The notes beneath the pieces were generated by a model. The model did not search any database. It was not told where the DNA came from and worked only from the letters and a program-made list of their open reading frames with translations. A stretch of DNA of 64,000 nt from an uncultured Clostridia bacterium (GTDB lineage Bacteria; Bacillota; Clostridia; Christensenellales; CAG-314). Shown here piece after piece: positions 1 through 10,465 of the stretch. The first letter of the stretch is position 1, and each line of letters opens with the position of its first letter. The stretch spans positions 17,743 through 81,742 of the forward strand of contig CAMRUG010000005.1 of assembly GCA_947053925.1 (NCBI GenBank). The letters run 5' to 3'. The position numbers and the translations under genes were made by a program.

Positions 1-168
1 TATGATATAATTATTACATTCGATAATTAAGAAAAGGATTTTCTTAAACTGTATTTAAATGCACAGTTATTATATTGTGCGACTGTTTTTTAAGCCGAAC
101 GCGCTATATCATTTGAAACGTACAAATCAAAATAGTAATAAGGTAAAAACCAAGAGGACATAATTGTT

Positions 169-666
169 ATGGAAGATACAATCAAAAACAGCAATACGGA
201 CAAATCTAAAATTACAATAGCGTCGGGCGTATTGAATATAGTATCGGGCGCAATACTTTTTTTAGATGCGGTTTTGTTTGCAATAGCGGCGATCGTATGC
301 CTGATGATGGTTGTAACTCCGTTTATAATTGCCGCAGTGCCGATGTTTTTCATTTTGGGATTTATAGGCTTACTCGCTTTGGGCGCGGCAATAGCAGACG
401 AAATTGTCGGAATCGGTTCGGTTATCACGTCGGCAAAAGGCGGAACGCCGTCGCGCATATTTACTATTATATCCGTAGCAGTAAACGCTATTATTTTACT
501 GCCTAATATTTTGTCGCTTATAAACAATGTTTTCTGTCTTATCGGTGAAACGGAGTCGATAGGAATATGGATTGCGTTAATAGTAATCAACTCGCTGTCA
601 ATTATTATCGCTTTAACTTGTCTGATAATAAACGCATACGCATTGAAAAGCAAAAAATACAACTAA
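169..666 (+). CDS. small multi-pass membrane protein, unknown function
   Basis: A 165-residue protein. After a polar N-terminus of about 15 residues it has roughly four hydrophobic segments: near residues 17-45, 50-75, 100-125 and 130-158. Its only polar loop, around residues 80-97, contains a GGTPSR turn. An AGAGGA stretch lies about 10 nt before the ATG and is a fair SD. It stands alone, convergent with engB and separated from it by a terminator hairpin. I recognise no family motif, so an inner-membrane location is the only supported statement. The 190-residue antisense ORF over the same span is a shadow: it lacks an SD and its sequence just mirrors the hydrophobic codons. Confidence 0.6.
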   Translation: MEDTIKNSNTDKSKITIASGVLNIVSGAILFLDAVLFAIAAIVCLMMVVTPFIIAAVPMFFILGFIGLLALGAAIADEIVGIGSVITSAKGGTPSRIFTIISVAVNAIILLPNILSLINNVFCLIGETESIGIWIALIVINSLSIIIALTCLIINAYALKSKKYN

Positions 667-864
667 CCTGTTTATATCGAAAGCACCTTTTGCCGACACA
701 AAATAATTCTACGGACAACGGTATTTACCGAAAATTAAGAATATAATACTATTAAAACCGCAAATATGATATATGATTTTTTTAAAATCAACCTAAAAGC
801 AATTGCGCTGTTTTTCAAATTCAAATACCAAACTTTATTAAATAATTACTTTAAAAGCAAACAT

Positions 865-895
865 AAAGACTGCCGCATTAAATACGACAGTCTTT
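865..895. terminator. hairpin terminator between convergent genes
   Basis: The stem AAAGACTG / CAGTCTTT is followed on the + strand by a short T-run. It sits between the membrane protein (+) and engB (-), and probably ends the + strand transcript and possibly both. Confidence 0.6.
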
Positions 896-915
896 TTATA
901 TAGATAGATTTTAGG

Positions 916-1536
916 TTAATCGCAAAGTTCTGCGTTTAAATGCGCTTGAAGTACTTTTGCTATACGGTCTAAAACCGCTTCCTTTCCCGTTTTGTTTAAA
1001 GAAGACACTGCAATTAAATTGCTTTCTCCAACGTGCAGATAATTTGCAATACTGCGGATGCGGTTTTTTACCTGACTTTTGGAAATTTTGTCCGCCTTTG
1101 TTGCAATAATCGTAAACGGCACGTTGTTTTTAAACAGATAATTGTACATTGTTACGTCGTCTTTTGTAGGGTCGTGGCGGATATCCACCAAAAAGAAAAC
1201 GTGTTTCAATTCTCTTTCTTTAGCCAGATACTTTTCCAACAAGTCCGCCCATTTCAGTTTTTCGGCATCGGAAACTTTTGCAAAACCGTACCCCGGTAAA
1301 TCTGCAAGAATAAATTCCGTTTCATCTCCGTCGTTTATCAAAAAGTAATTGATAAGCCGCGTGCGCCCCGGTAATTTTGATGTACGCGCAAGCTTGCCGT
1401 CGTTGACAAGATAGTTTATAAAACTGCTCTTGCCTACGTTAGACTTACCTGCTACGGCTATTTGAGGCACATTTGAGACTATGCACTGTTCGTACTTTGC
1501 CGCGCCTTTTATATAAGTTGCACTGCGTATTATCAT
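916..1536 (-). CDS. engB: ribosome biogenesis GTP-binding protein EngB/YsxC
   Basis: A 206-residue TrmE-Era-like GTPase needed for late assembly of the large ribosomal subunit. G1 is GKSNVGKSS (about residues 31-39), G3 is DLPGYGFAK (about 78-86) and G4 is TKAD (about 146-149), followed by an SSL G5-like segment. Its length is normal for the family. It lies 8 nt behind the lon stop codon with no clear SD, so it is probably translated by coupling within a lon-engB transcript. The lon-engB (ysxC) pairing is conserved in Firmicutes, which supports the call. Confidence 0.96.
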   Translation of the reverse strand: MIIRSATYIKGAAKYEQCIVSNVPQIAVAGKSNVGKSSFINYLVNDGKLARTSKLPGRTRLINYFLINDGDETEFILADLPGYGFAKVSDAEKLKWADLLEKYLAKERELKHVFFLVDIRHDPTKDDVTMYNYLFKNNVPFTIIATKADKISKSQVKNRIRSIANYLHVGESNLIAVSSLNKTGKEAVLDRIAKVLQAHLNAELCD

Positions 1537-1544
1537 AAGTTAAA

Positions 1545-3851
1545 CTATTTTACCAAAGCGTTATCGTAAACCGTTGCTATATCTTCCGCAAGAATAAACT
1601 CGATATTATCGCGTACTTCCTTGGGAATTTCGTCAAGGTCTTTTTCGTTATCCTTGGGGATAATTACTTTGCGTATGCCTACGCGGTAAGCCGCCAAAGC
1701 CTTTTCGCGCAGTCCGCCGATAGGCAGTACTTTGCCGCGTAAAGTTATTTCGCCCGTCATTGCCACTTTGCCCGATACGGGTATGCCCGAAAACGCGGAC
1801 ATTACCACCGTTGCCATTGTTACGCCTGCCGAAGGACCGTCCTTAGGTACAGCCCCTTCGGGAACGTGAATATGAATATCCGTCTTTTCAAAACGGGATT
1901 TATCTATCCCGTATTCGTCTGCAAGACTTTTTACGAGAGATATTGCAGTACGGGCAGATTCTTTCATTACGTCGCCCAAGTTACCAGTCAGCTGCACTTC
2001 TCCTTTGCCTTGGAATAACGTAGCGTCGACATTGAGCGTTACGCCGCCAACTCTCGTCCAAGCAAGTCCGCGCGCGCTTCCGACGGTATCGGGTATCATA
2101 CCCATTTCGTCCTTGTGCTTTTCCATTCCCAAATATTCGCGTAGATTATCTGTTGTTACCGTTACCTTAGTTACGTTGTCCGTTACGAGTTTTAAAGCAA
2201 CTTTACGGCAGATAGCCGCAATTTCTCTTTCGAGATTTCTCACGCCCGATTCGCCCGTATAACGTTCGATAATTTTACCATAGGTTTCGTTGGAAATTTC
2301 TATTGCGCCGTCGGGAATACCGTGAAGAGCCATATTCTTTTTGAGCAGGAATTTATTTGCAATTTCTATCTTTTCCAGTTCGGTATATCCTGAAAGTTCG
2401 ATAACTTCCATTCTGTCCAAAAGCGGTTCGGGAATATCGTCCGTTGCGTTTGCCGTACATACGAACAGCACCTTAGAAAGGTCGTAAGGCACCTCCATAA
2501 AATGGTCGGTAAAACTGAAATTCTGTTCGGGGTCTAATACTTCCAGCATTGCGCTTGCAGGGTCGCCTCTGTTATCCTTGCCCATCTTGTCGATTTCGTC
2601 AAGCAGTAAAACGGGGTTTATAACGCCTGCCTGTTTCATCATATAAATGATTTTGCCCGGAATTGCCCCGACATAGGTTCTGCGGTGTCCGCGGATTTCC
2701 GCCTCGTCCCGTACTCCGCCGAGACTTACTCTGAGATACTTACGGTCGAGAGCCCTTGCAATACTGCGTACAATAGACGTTTTGCCTACCCCCGGAGGAC
2801 CGACAAAGCACAAAATAGGTCCGTTAAGTTTGCCCGTTAATTGCATAACGGCAAGGTATTCGACAATTCTGTCCTTGATTTTTTCCAGTCCGTAATGGTC
2901 TTCGTCTAAAATTGCCCTTGCGCGGTTCAAGTCCTTGTTGTCCGTAGATTCCTTTGTCCAAGGAACGTCGCACAGCCAGTCCAGATAATTGCGTATAACC
3001 GCGGCGTCGGGAGACGTCGGCGACATTTTTGAAAGGCGCGAAAGTTCCTTATTTGCCTTTTGCGCAACTTCTTCGGGCATACCGCTGCTCTTTATTTTGT
3101 CAAGATACTCCTGCTTTTCGTTAGCGTCGTCCCCAAGTTCGGCAGATATTGCCTTGATTTGCTCGCGCAGGTAGTATTCCTTCTGTCCGTCGGAGACCTG
3201 CTGTTTTACACGGTTTTGAATACGTTTTTCGGCAAGCGCGATTTCCAAATCGCCCTCAATATACGCACAGATTTTTTCCATACGCAGTTCTACAGACGTT
3301 TCTTCCAAAATAGCCTGTCTGTCGGAAAGGCGCGTTACCACTTCGTTAGCGACAACATTGGTAAAGGACAGATAATCTATCGTCTGGTTGATTGCAAACG
3401 ATTTGAGTTCCGCCTTGTTAATACTATTATTCGTTTCGGCAAGTTTTGCAATGTATTTAAGCGTCGTATCGAATAACGCGCGCGTTTCCACGTCGTTTTT
3501 GCAGGTAAATTCCAACGTCGTAACGTTTGCAAAAATAATTTTGTCGTTCATCGTAACGTTGGTTGCCTTTGCCGCTTCCAAGGTGCGCACCATTATTACA
3601 GTTGCATCGCTTGTGGCGCTTTCGACAGAAGCGACTTCGGCAATAACGCCCGTAGCGTACATATCTGTCGGCTGACTGGGCTTAGCCTTTACTCCGTCGA
3701 TTTGACTGACCATAAAAAATTTTCCGCCGTTATCCAAAGCGTATTTGATTGCGTTGCGAGAGATATCGCGGGCAACTTCTACTTTAGCGCGGATATTCGG
3801 GAAGAAAAAATTACCCCGCATTGCCAAAACAGGCAAATTACTGTATTCCAT
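1545..3851 (-). CDS. lon: ATP-dependent protease Lon (LonA type)
   Basis: A 768-residue cytosolic AAA+ serine protease. It has the LonN substrate-binding domain (about 1-190), a helical linker, an AAA+ module with Walker [10 protein letters not shown] and Walker [10 protein letters not shown], and a C-terminal peptidase domain. The catalytic Ser is in DGPSAGVTM and the catalytic Lys in [10 protein letters not shown]. There is no transmembrane insert, so this is LonA rather than LonB. The start ATG is preceded by AAGGGG at good spacing. It sits upstream of engB and downstream of clpX in the tig-clpP-clpX-lon order typical of clostridia. The leader carries a small inverted repeat, annotated separately. 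Confidence 0.98.
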   Translation of the reverse strand: MEYSNLPVLAMRGNFFFPNIRAKVEVARDISRNAIKYALDNGGKFFMVSQIDGVKAKPSQPTDMYATGVIAEVASVESATSDATVIMVRTLEAAKATNVTMNDKIIFANVTTLEFTCKNDVETRALFDTTLKYIAKLAETNNSINKAELKSFAINQTIDYLSFTNVVANEVVTRLSDRQAILEETSVELRMEKICAYIEGDLEIALAEKRIQNRVKQQVSDGQKEYYLREQIKAISAELGDDANEKQEYLDKIKSSGMPEEVAQKANKELSRLSKMSPTSPDAAVIRNYLDWLCDVPWTKESTDNKDLNRARAILDEDHYGLEKIKDRIVEYLAVMQLTGKLNGPILCFVGPPGVGKTSIVRSIARALDRKYLRVSLGGVRDEAEIRGHRRTYVGAIPGKIIYMMKQAGVINPVLLLDEIDKMGKDNRGDPASAMLEVLDPEQNFSFTDHFMEVPYDLSKVLFVCTANATDDIPEPLLDRMEVIELSGYTELEKIEIANKFLLKKNMALHGIPDGAIEISNETYGKIIERYTGESGVRNLEREIAAICRKVALKLVTDNVTKVTVTTDNLREYLGMEKHKDEMGMIPDTVGSARGLAWTRVGGVTLNVDATLFQGKGEVQLTGNLGDVMKESARTAISLVKSLADEYGIDKSRFEKTDIHIHVPEGAVPKDGPSAGVTMATVVMSAFSGIPVSGKVAMTGEITLRGKVLPIGGLREKALAAYRVGIRKVIIPKDNEKDLDEIPKEVRDNIEFILAEDIATVYDNALVK

Positions 3852-3870
3852 TGATTCTATACCCCTTTTT

Positions 3871-3889
3871 GTCCGAGAAAGTTTCGGAC
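3871..3889 (-). promoter_or_regulatory. inverted repeat in the lon leader
   Basis: GTCCGA-N7-TCGGAC lies about 20 nt upstream of the lon ATG, so it would fold in the mRNA just before the AAGGGG SD. It does not match the CIRCE (HrcA) or CtsR heat-shock operator consensus. Its function is unknown; it could be a small operator or a leader hairpin. Confidence 0.3.
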
Positions 3890-4018
3890 AGCGTTTTTCG
3901 TTAGTTTGTTTAATTGCGCAAATATTATTTCGCCGTAAAACTTTATTTTACGGTTATTATATATTAAAAAGCGTTTTAATGCAACAAAAAAGCAAATACA
4001 ACGCACAAAATACAGACG

Positions 4019-4049
4019 TAAAAAGAGTCAAGCGCAAATGCTTGACTCT
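4019..4049 (-). terminator. terminator of clpX
   Basis: The perfect 10-bp stem AGAGTCAAGC / GCTTGACTCT has a 6-nt loop. On the minus strand it is followed by a T5 run. It lies directly after the clpX stop codon and separates clpX from lon. Confidence 0.85.
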
Positions 4050-4066
4050 AAAATGTTTGACATATT

Positions 4067-5281
4067 TTAAACTGCCTGACGGGTAATCAAAGGTTTGCCG
4101 TTGCTTTCTACGCAATTACGGGTTATACGCACAGATTTGACGTCGCCCTTTGACGGAGCGTCGTACATACATTCTAACATTACGTTTTCCATAACCGAAC
4201 GCAAACCGCGCGCGCCCGTTTTGAGTTTGATAGACTTTTGCGCTATTGCCGCAATTGCGTCTTCGTCAAACTGCAATTCGATATCGTCTATTTTAAACAG
4301 TTTAGTATACTGCTTAACAAGCGAATTTTTGGGTTCGGTAAGAATTTTTACAAGCGCGTCTTCCGAAAGCGGAGACAGACCTACCGTTATCGGCAAACGT
4401 CCGACAAACTCGGGAATAAGACCGAATTTGATAAAGTCCTGCGGTTGAAGCGTTTTGACGAGTTCGGCGTGGTCGATTTCTTCCGTACTCTTGATTTGAT
4501 TGCCGAATCCCAACCCTGCGCCTTGCTGACGTTTTTCCGCTATTTTATCCAACCCTACAAATGCGCCGCCGCAGATAAACAAAATATTTGTGGTATCTAT
4601 AGCAATACTTTCTGCTTGCGGATGCTTACGTCCGCCTTGAGGAGGTACGTTTGCAACGGTACTTTCGATAATTTTTAGCAAAGCCTGCTGAACGCCTTCG
4701 CCTGACACGTCGCGGGTAATAGATACGTTTTCGCTTTTTTTCGCTATCTTATCTATTTCGTCTATATAAATAATACCTTTCTCCGCCTTTTTTACGTCAT
4801 AATCGGCGGCTTGTATCAACTTTAATAAAATGTTCTCAACGTCCTCGCCTACATATCCCGCTTCGGTAAGAGTTGTTGCATCGGCAACGGCAAACGGCAC
4901 GTCTAAAACTTTTGCAAGCGTTTTGGCAAGCAGAGTTTTGCCGCACCCCGTAGGTCCGAGCATTAGAATGTTGCTTTTTTCCACTTCGACATCGTCGTCT
5001 TGGGACTTATCGCGCGACAAAATTCTCTTGTAGTGATTGTATACAGCCACTGCAAGCGTCTTTTTGGCGTCGTCCTGACCGACAACGTATTTATCTAATT
5101 CCGCCTTGATTTCGGCAGGTTTTAAAAGATGAAAAGAATAATCGCCGCCGCTTACAACTTCGCTGTCCAAAATGGACACGCACGTTTCGACGCATTCGTC
5201 GCAAATGCACACTCCCGAAGGACCTGCAAGCAGTCTGTTTACTTTATCTTCGCTTTTTCCGCAAAAAGAACAATTTTGCAT
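4067..5281 (-). CDS. clpX: ATP-dependent Clp protease ATP-binding subunit ClpX
   Basis: A 404-residue AAA+ unfoldase that feeds substrates to ClpP. The N-terminal C4 zinc-binding domain uses Cys4/Cys7 and Cys27/Cys30. Walker A is GPTGCGKTL, the pore loop is GYVG and Walker B is IIYIDEIDK. The RKH motif is in GGRKHPQ, with sensor 2 in TGARGLRS. The SD is TAGGAG about 5 nt before the ATG. clpP lies about 140 nt upstream on the same strand, giving the partner protease in the usual order. It has its own strong terminator. Confidence 0.98.
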   Translation of the reverse strand: MQNCSFCGKSEDKVNRLLAGPSGVCICDECVETCVSILDSEVVSGGDYSFHLLKPAEIKAELDKYVVGQDDAKKTLAVAVYNHYKRILSRDKSQDDDVEVEKSNILMLGPTGCGKTLLAKTLAKVLDVPFAVADATTLTEAGYVGEDVENILLKLIQAADYDVKKAEKGIIYIDEIDKIAKKSENVSITRDVSGEGVQQALLKIIESTVANVPPQGGRKHPQAESIAIDTTNILFICGGAFVGLDKIAEKRQQGAGLGFGNQIKSTEEIDHAELVKTLQPQDFIKFGLIPEFVGRLPITVGLSPLSEDALVKILTEPKNSLVKQYTKLFKIDDIELQFDEDAIAAIAQKSIKLKTGARGLRSVMENVMLECMYDAPSKGDVKSVRITRNCVESNGKPLITRQAV

Positions 5282-5424
5282 TTTTACTCCTAATATTGTT
5301 ATACTTTGTTAAACGGTGTTCAGTATATAATTTGCACACAAAAAACCGTACTATCGCAACAGCCCTAATATAAATCAACTTTCGCCGACTTTGACAGTAC
5401 TAACAATTCGATTGCAATACGGTT

Positions 5425-6009
5425 TTACTTCCGCTCATAAAATACTTGGTCTACTATACCGTAATCTTTTGCCTCTTCGGCAGTCAAATAGTTGTCTCTG
5501 TCGGTATCTTTCTCTACGACTTTGACGTCCTTTCCAACATTTTTTGCAAGAATTTTGTTTAACTTCTGTTTGGTTTTTAACAACTGTTTCGTTTGAATTT
5601 CAACGTCGGAAGCCTGTCCTTGAGAGCCGCCTAAAACCTGATGAATCATAATTTCGGAATTGGGTAACGCGTAACGCTTACCCTTTGCGCCGCTGGACAA
5701 AAGAAACGCTCCCATAGACGCCGCCATACCTATACAAATAGTAGATACGTCGGGACGGATATAATTCATCGTATCGTATATTGCCATTCCGGCAGTAACT
5801 TCTCCGCCCGGACTGTTGATATAAAGGGATATGTCTTTGGTCGGGTCTTTGGATTCCAGATAAATTAGCTGCGCAACGACAAGGTTGGCAAGTTCGTTGG
5901 TAATCTGTCCCGATAAAAATATTACTCTGTCTTCGAGCAATCTCGAATAAATGTCGAAACTCCTTTCTCCGCTGTCGGTGCGGTCCACTACCATAGGTAC
6001 TAGCGTCAT
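5425..6009 (-). CDS. clpP: ATP-dependent Clp protease proteolytic subunit ClpP
   Basis: A 194-residue serine protease that forms the tetradecameric chamber used by ClpX. The catalytic Ser is in [11 protein letters not shown], the His in [10 protein letters not shown], and the Asp in the ERDTDRD-like region near residue 170. The chosen ATG has AGGAG 9 nt upstream. An overlapping upstream ATG is out of frame and stops after three codons. The mature N-terminus [11 protein letters not shown] is typical of the family. It is flanked by tig upstream and clpX downstream on the same strand. Confidence 0.98.
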   Translation of the reverse strand: MTLVPMVVDRTDSGERSFDIYSRLLEDRVIFLSGQITNELANLVVAQLIYLESKDPTKDISLYINSPGGEVTAGMAIYDTMNYIRPDVSTICIGMAASMGAFLLSSGAKGKRYALPNSEIMIHQVLGGSQGQASDVEIQTKQLLKTKQKLNKILAKNVGKDVKVVEKDTDRDNYLTAEEAKDYGIVDQVFYERK

Positions 6010-6161
6010 AATGTCATTCTCCTAAATATTTGTGAAAGTTTTCTTTTAAATTTGATTAGAAAACTTTGCCGTAATGTGATTTACAAATTCGTTTTATCCT
6101 TTACGGTACATATTCTAAAATACCGACTCTGTAATTGTATTACAAATAACGGCAATAATAT

Positions 6162-6192
6162 ACGTCGGGAAAATTAAATTTTACCCGACGTT
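6162..6192 (-). terminator. hairpin after trigger factor gene
   Basis: ACGTCGGG / CCCGACGT form a strong 8-bp stem just after the tig stop codon. The T-tract on the minus strand is poor (GTATATTATT), so it may be a weak terminator or an mRNA 3'-end stabiliser. Confidence 0.5.
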
Positions 6193-6202
6193 AAAAACGT
6201 TT

Positions 6203-7495
6203 TTACGCAATTGTATTTTCTTTCTTCAATAACTCGATTAAAGCTTCCGTTATTACTTGGTTTTCAAAATAATAGGTATCGCCTTCGCGCAATTGCTTAG
6301 AAAAATCTTCGTAGGTTTGTCCTATACGTTCTGCGTACTCTTTGATTTTGGCGTCGACTGCTTTTTTAGCAGGTTTGATTTTCTCCGCCTTAACGATTTC
6401 CTCAAAGACAAGTCTCGTTCTTACTGCCTTGTCTGCGCGTTCTTTGTGATCCTGACGGAGTTGCTCCATCGTCGTACCTGTATACTTAAAGTAATTGTCG
6501 ATATTTAACCCCTGATAACTTAGTTGGTATTTAAAATCTTCGATATACTGGTCGATTTGTTCTTCTATCATCTCGGCGGGAACGTCAATCTTGGTGTTAT
6601 CGACAACCGTTTCGATAAGTTTGCTTTCGTTTTTAGAATCGGCGTCTTTTTGGTAACGTTCGGCAACGGTCTTTTTGATATCGTCCTTATACGCTTTAAG
6701 CGTGTCGAATTCCGAAACGTCTTTTGCAAAATCGTCGTCTAAAGCGGGCAATTCTTTCTTGGTTATTCCGTTAATAGTAACGGTAAATACTGCCGGTTTA
6801 CCCTTTAAGTTTTCTGCGTGGTAATCGGCGGGGAAAGTTACGTTGATGTCCTTGGTTTCGCCTATATTCATACCGACAAGTTGTTCTTCAAAACCTTCGA
6901 TAAAGGTATGCGAGCCGATTGTAAGAGTTTGCTTTTCTGCCGTGCCGCCGTCAAACGCCACGCCGTCAACTTTGCCAGAATAGTCGAGATTGACTTGGTC
7001 TCCGTCTTCGACCGCTCTGTCAGTAACTTCTACAAAGCGCGCGTTACGTTCCTGTACCTTTGAAAGTTCGGCTTCGATATCGGCTTCCTTAACCTTTTGC
7101 GTTGCAATCTTTTTGATTGTCAAACCCTTGTACTGTCCGAGAGTGATTTCCGGACGGACTGTTACAACTACCGCGAAAGTTACGCCTTTGTCGTCCGCTT
7201 TGATAGATTTGTCGTCGATTGAAGGACGGGCTACGGGTTCTACCTTTTTATTTTTATCCAAAAACTCGCTATAATATTCTTGCGCGGCAATATAAAGCGC
7301 GTCTTCAAAGAAAAGTCCCTTGCCGTATCTTTGTTCTAAAACGTTTTTAGGAACGTGTCCCTTACGGAAACCGGCAATATTGTACTTGCCCTTGTTCTGT
7401 TCGTAAGCGCGTCTGTCAAACGCCGCCCATTCGGTATTGTCCATTGTAAACGTAACGGTAAGAGTATTTTTTTCTCTGCTTTGTGTGTATTTCAT
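6203..7495 (-). CDS. tig: trigger factor (ribosome-associated chaperone, PPIase)
   Basis: A 430-residue chaperone for nascent chains. The N-terminal ribosome-binding domain has the signature GFRKGHVPKNVL (about 44-55). The FKBP-type PPIase domain covers about 155-245 (YSGKVDGVAFDGG, IEGFEEQLVGM), and the rest is the helical substrate cradle. The ORF track starts at 7501, but AGGAG lies only 1 nt before that ATG and 7 nt before the second, in-frame ATG at 7495. I therefore use the second. It is the first gene of the tig-clpP-clpX series. Confidence 0.96.
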   Translation of the reverse strand: MKYTQSREKNTLTVTFTMDNTEWAAFDRRAYEQNKGKYNIAGFRKGHVPKNVLEQRYGKGLFFEDALYIAAQEYYSEFLDKNKKVEPVARPSIDDKSIKADDKGVTFAVVVTVRPEITLGQYKGLTIKKIATQKVKEADIEAELSKVQERNARFVEVTDRAVEDGDQVNLDYSGKVDGVAFDGGTAEKQTLTIGSHTFIEGFEEQLVGMNIGETKDINVTFPADYHAENLKGKPAVFTVTINGITKKELPALDDDFAKDVSEFDTLKAYKDDIKKTVAERYQKDADSKNESKLIETVVDNTKIDVPAEMIEEQIDQYIEDFKYQLSYQGLNIDNYFKYTGTTMEQLRQDHKERADKAVRTRLVFEEIVKAEKIKPAKKAVDAKIKEYAERIGQTYEDFSKQLREGDTYYFENQVITEALIELLKKENTIA

Positions 7496-7611
7496 TTCCA
7501 TTCTCCTATAAAATGTTTTAAATCAACATTAAAGTAATTTCAACTAGAAATTATAGCATATTAACTTAAAATAAGCAAATGTTTTTACCGCGTTGCAACT
7601 ATGGCAAAATA

Positions 7612-7655
7612 ATAAACGGACAGAAGAAAAGTCTTTTTTTAACTGTCCGTTTTGT
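7612..7655 (-). terminator. terminator downstream of the lipoprotein gene
   Basis: AAACGGACAG / CTGTCCGTTT form a 10-bp stem around a 19-nt loop, with A/T-rich flanks on both sides. It lies between the lipoprotein gene (7698-8132, -) and the tig promoter region, and probably terminates the former. Confidence 0.7.
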
Positions 7656-7697
7656 ATTATTTTACTATAATCCTATTTTTTAATTTATTAAATTGCT

Positions 7698-8132
7698 TTA
7701 TTTGCTGCCGTTTTCGTGAAACAAGACGTTATCTTGAACCAATATTTTGTCCTTATACTTAACCAAAATAGAATTTCTTTCTTCAAATTTGATTTCGGCA
7801 ATAGCGCGCACGCGCAGAGTCAGAATTTCCTTGGATTTAACGGACGGATAGCCGACTATAAAAACTTCTTCATATTCGTATAAAAAAGATTTAGTATTTA
7901 CCGCTTTACCGTTGATTTCAACCTCAAAATCGCTGTCGAGAATAAATTCTTCGTGATCGGACTTATTATCTAATCGTATAGTAAAATCCAAATAACTATC
8001 GCCGCTGTTTCTTTTACCTATATTAAATCTTACAAATTCCGCCGATATACCGCTATCAAAACAACCTGCGAAAACAATTAACGATAAAATAAATACTAAA
8101 CACAAACAAATAGAAAATGTTTTACGTTTCAT
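7698..8132 (-). CDS. putative lipoprotein, unknown function
   Basis: A 144-residue protein. The type II signal peptide has KRK at the N-terminus, a hydrophobic core and the lipobox VFAGC, placing the acylated Cys near residue 24. The mature part looks like a compact beta-rich domain (alternating hydrophobics around RFNIGKR, YLDFTIRLDNKSDHEEF and EILTLRVRAI), perhaps an Ig-like or DUF4352-like fold. An AGAGAG stretch before the ATG is a weak SD. It is monocistronic, between tig and rqcH. The lipobox supports surface exposure; no function can be assigned. Confidence 0.65.
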   Translation of the reverse strand: MKRKTFSICLCLVFILSLIVFAGCFDSGISAEFVRFNIGKRNSGDSYLDFTIRLDNKSDHEEFILDSDFEVEINGKAVNTKSFLYEYEEVFIVGYPSVKSKEILTLRVRAIAEIKFEERNSILVKYKDKILVQDNVLFHENGSK

Positions 8133-8314
8133 TTTTGCACTCTCTTAAAATCCAAAATCGGTCATAAACCGTAATTACTGTCGCTTTTTAATTACGACTG
8201 CTATTACTTTCAACTAAATTTATTATATCAGTACATATTGTTTAAGTCAACATTAAAATATTCTTGTGCAAAAGACTAACTGCTAATTACAGCACCGAAA
8301 CAGGCAATTTCGGT

Positions 8315-8343
8315 TTGCAATATGTCTGACAATAATGTATAAT
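8315..8343 (+). promoter_or_regulatory. promoter of rqcH (leaderless arrangement)
   Basis: TTGCAA, a 17-bp spacer and a perfect TATAAT. Only 9 nt separate the -10 box from the ATG at 8353, so transcription should begin 2-3 nt before the start codon. Confidence 0.7.
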
Positions 8344-8352
8344 AATTATTAT

Positions 8353-10044
8353 ATGGCTTACGACGCATTGAGCCTGAGCGTACTTGTTAAAGAATTTAAA
8401 GATACGTTAACAGGCGGAAAAATCACAAAAATATATCAGCCTGAAAAGGACGAAATAGTTTTGTTTGTTTTTAACAAGCAAACATACAAACTGCTTATTT
8501 CGGCAAACGCAGGAGTCAACCGCGCGCATATTACAAACGCGTCCTTTGATAATCCCAAAACCGCGCCTACATTTTGTATGCTGTTGCGTAAGCATATTAC
8601 AAATGCTCAAATTACCGACATTAACCAAATGCCTTTTGAACGCGTTATAGAGTTTTCTCTTTCGGTAAGCGACGAATTGGGCTACAAAAAAGATATGCGG
8701 CTGATTTTTGAACTTACGGGGAAAACGTCTAACATTATACTTACAAACGGAGATTACACCGTACTTGACAGCATAAAGCATCTGCCGCAAGACCTTGACA
8801 GCAAGCGGATAATAATGGCGGGAGCAAAGTATAATTTCTTTCTTCCGCAAGAAAAAATACCGCCCTTTGACTACAGCCGTATCCAATTGTTTTTGGCAAA
8901 ATGCTCTACTCCTCTGCGCAAAACCCTGCCCGAAACACTGCTCGGAGTGTCGCAGTCGACGGTAAACGAAATTATGCGCGGACTGGACGAAAACGACCAC
9001 ACCGCTTTGAATAACGCACAGATAATAGAAAGACTAAAAAATTACGAAAAAAATATTTTATCTCCGCGTCCCAACGTGGTTTTGAAAAACGGAGCGCCGA
9101 TAGACGTTAATCCGTTTGATTACAATTCGGTAAAAGGCGACAAAGTGTTTTACGAATCGTTAAACGAAGCGCACGACAACTACTACTACCTTTTAGACAA
9201 AGCGCAGCGGTTTTTAAGCAAGGCGAAATCGGTATCCACCATTGTTAAAAACGCCGTTTCGCGTACGGAAAAGAAACTTGCAATACAACGCCAAAGCATA
9301 CTGGAAGCACAAACCCGCGAAACTTACAAGCAGTACGGCGACTTGATACTTTCTAACCTGTGGCAGGCAAAAGGAGACAAGTTAACCTGCTGCAACTACT
9401 ATGACGGCAAAGACGTAACAATAGACCTTGACAAATCGCTCACGCCGCAGCAAAACGCGCAGGCGTATTACAAAAAATACCGCAAATTGAAATCGTCCGC
9501 CGAACATAACGATAAACTTGTGGAAGAAAACCAAAAACTGCTTGACTACTTGCTTACTATAAAAGACAGTTTACGCTACTGCAACGAAAACGACGACTTG
9601 GAACTTATCAAAGAAGAACTGACGTCTTTGGGATTAATAAAAGAAAAACAGCAAAAGAAAAAAACAGAGACGCCTGTCAAGCCCTTAAAATACGATATTA
9701 ACGGATATTCCGTCTTTGTAGGTAAAAACAACGCGCAAAACAATTACGTTACCTTTAAGATGTCCAAACCCGAAGATATTTGGCTGCACACGCAAAAAAT
9801 ACATTCCTCTCACGTTTTGATAATAAACGGAAAAAAGGAAGAAGTGCCTTTTGAAGTAATAGAAAAAGCGGCGGAAATTTGCGCATACTACTCCCAAGCC
9901 TCGGACGGAACGAAAATCCCCGTAGATTACACGGCTAAAATAAACGTAAAAAAACCGCCGAAATCGCCCCTCGGTTACGTTATATACAATACCTACCAAA
10001 CGGTACTTGTAAACCCAAACAGGCACATTACGGAACTTGCGTAA
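8353..10044 (+). CDS. rqcH: RqcH-type NFACT protein (Rqc2/NEMF homologue, ribosome quality control; 'fibronectin-binding' FbpA family)
   Basis: A 563-residue protein. In bacteria RqcH binds stalled 50S-peptidyl-tRNA complexes and adds C-terminal alanine tails that mark the chain for degradation. Visible parts are NFACT-N (about 1-250, with ELTGKTSNIILTN), a helical coiled-coil middle (about 270-430) and C-terminal NFACT-R (YSVFVGKNNAQNNYVTF ... DIWLHTQ). Where homologues usually have Asp-Arg, this one reads FERVIEF, a conservative Glu-Arg. The ORF-track start (8335) lies upstream of the -10 box, so the ATG at 8353 is the real start. There is no SD. Proximity to lon and clpXP, which degrade tagged chains, fits functionally. 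Confidence 0.9.
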   Translation: MAYDALSLSVLVKEFKDTLTGGKITKIYQPEKDEIVLFVFNKQTYKLLISANAGVNRAHITNASFDNPKTAPTFCMLLRKHITNAQITDINQMPFERVIEFSLSVSDELGYKKDMRLIFELTGKTSNIILTNGDYTVLDSIKHLPQDLDSKRIIMAGAKYNFFLPQEKIPPFDYSRIQLFLAKCSTPLRKTLPETLLGVSQSTVNEIMRGLDENDHTALNNAQIIERLKNYEKNILSPRPNVVLKNGAPIDVNPFDYNSVKGDKVFYESLNEAHDNYYYLLDKAQRFLSKAKSVSTIVKNAVSRTEKKLAIQRQSILEAQTRETYKQYGDLILSNLWQAKGDKLTCCNYYDGKDVTIDLDKSLTPQQNAQAYYKKYRKLKSSAEHNDKLVEENQKLLDYLLTIKDSLRYCNENDDLELIKEELTSLGLIKEKQQKKKTETPVKPLKYDINGYSVFVGKNNAQNNYVTFKMSKPEDIWLHTQKIHSSHVLIINGKKEEVPFEVIEKAAEICAYYSQASDGTKIPVDYTAKINVKKPPKSPLGYVIYNTYQTVLVNPNRHITELA

Positions 10045-10218
10045 ATGTTGCGCGTTTTTACCGATTTTGTGAATTGTTGGTTGTAATCTTGTTTTAAAGG
10101 CACAATTTTTACAAAATTACTCTGCACTTAGAGCAAGTTACGGGTATCAATGTTTCATTCTCGGTTTTTCTCAACAGCAACTTTACAGTGAACGGCGCCT
10201 GACTCGTTTACAAAAAAA

Positions 10219-10357
10219 TCTTATTAACTTTAAAAACGGTTATTCGCTTAAAAAAGGAATAACCGTATTTTTATTTAATTCTTTATACACTACTTTAAGA
10301 TAACATTGCTTTGACTATTGCGCCCGCCCATTTTAAATATGTCGGAAGCGTTTCGTC
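10219..10357. repeat. left copy of 139-bp direct repeat (duplicated 3' end of the HTH gene plus terminator)
   Basis: This copy matches 11571-11708 almost base for base, differing by a few substitutions and one A in an A-run. It contains the bidirectional hairpin ACGGTTATTC / GAATAACCGT and the last ~60 nt of the coding sequence of the HTH gene at 11646. It now probably serves as the terminator of rqcH. Confidence 0.9.
10235..10272. terminator. bidirectional terminator, left repeat copy
   Basis: The stem AACGGTTATTC / GAATAACCGT is followed by ATTTTTATTT on the + strand. It is downstream of rqcH by about 190 nt and identical in plan to the copy at 11584-11625. Confidence 0.75.
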
Positions 10358-10465
10358 TATCAAATAAAGATCTTATTAAAACCAGCAATCTCTCATTGAT
10401 CTTATCTCACTAACAATAGCACCATAGAAAAATATTGACCTTATAAATCAAAATAAGTCAGCATA

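Noticed and set aside
90-662. 190-aa minus-strand ORF at the window start
   Set aside because: Fully antisense to the small membrane protein, which has an SD and coherent TM segments; the antisense frame has neither.
3871-3889. CIRCE or CtsR heat-shock operator before lon
   Set aside because: The inverted repeat GTCCGA/TCGGAC matches neither consensus.
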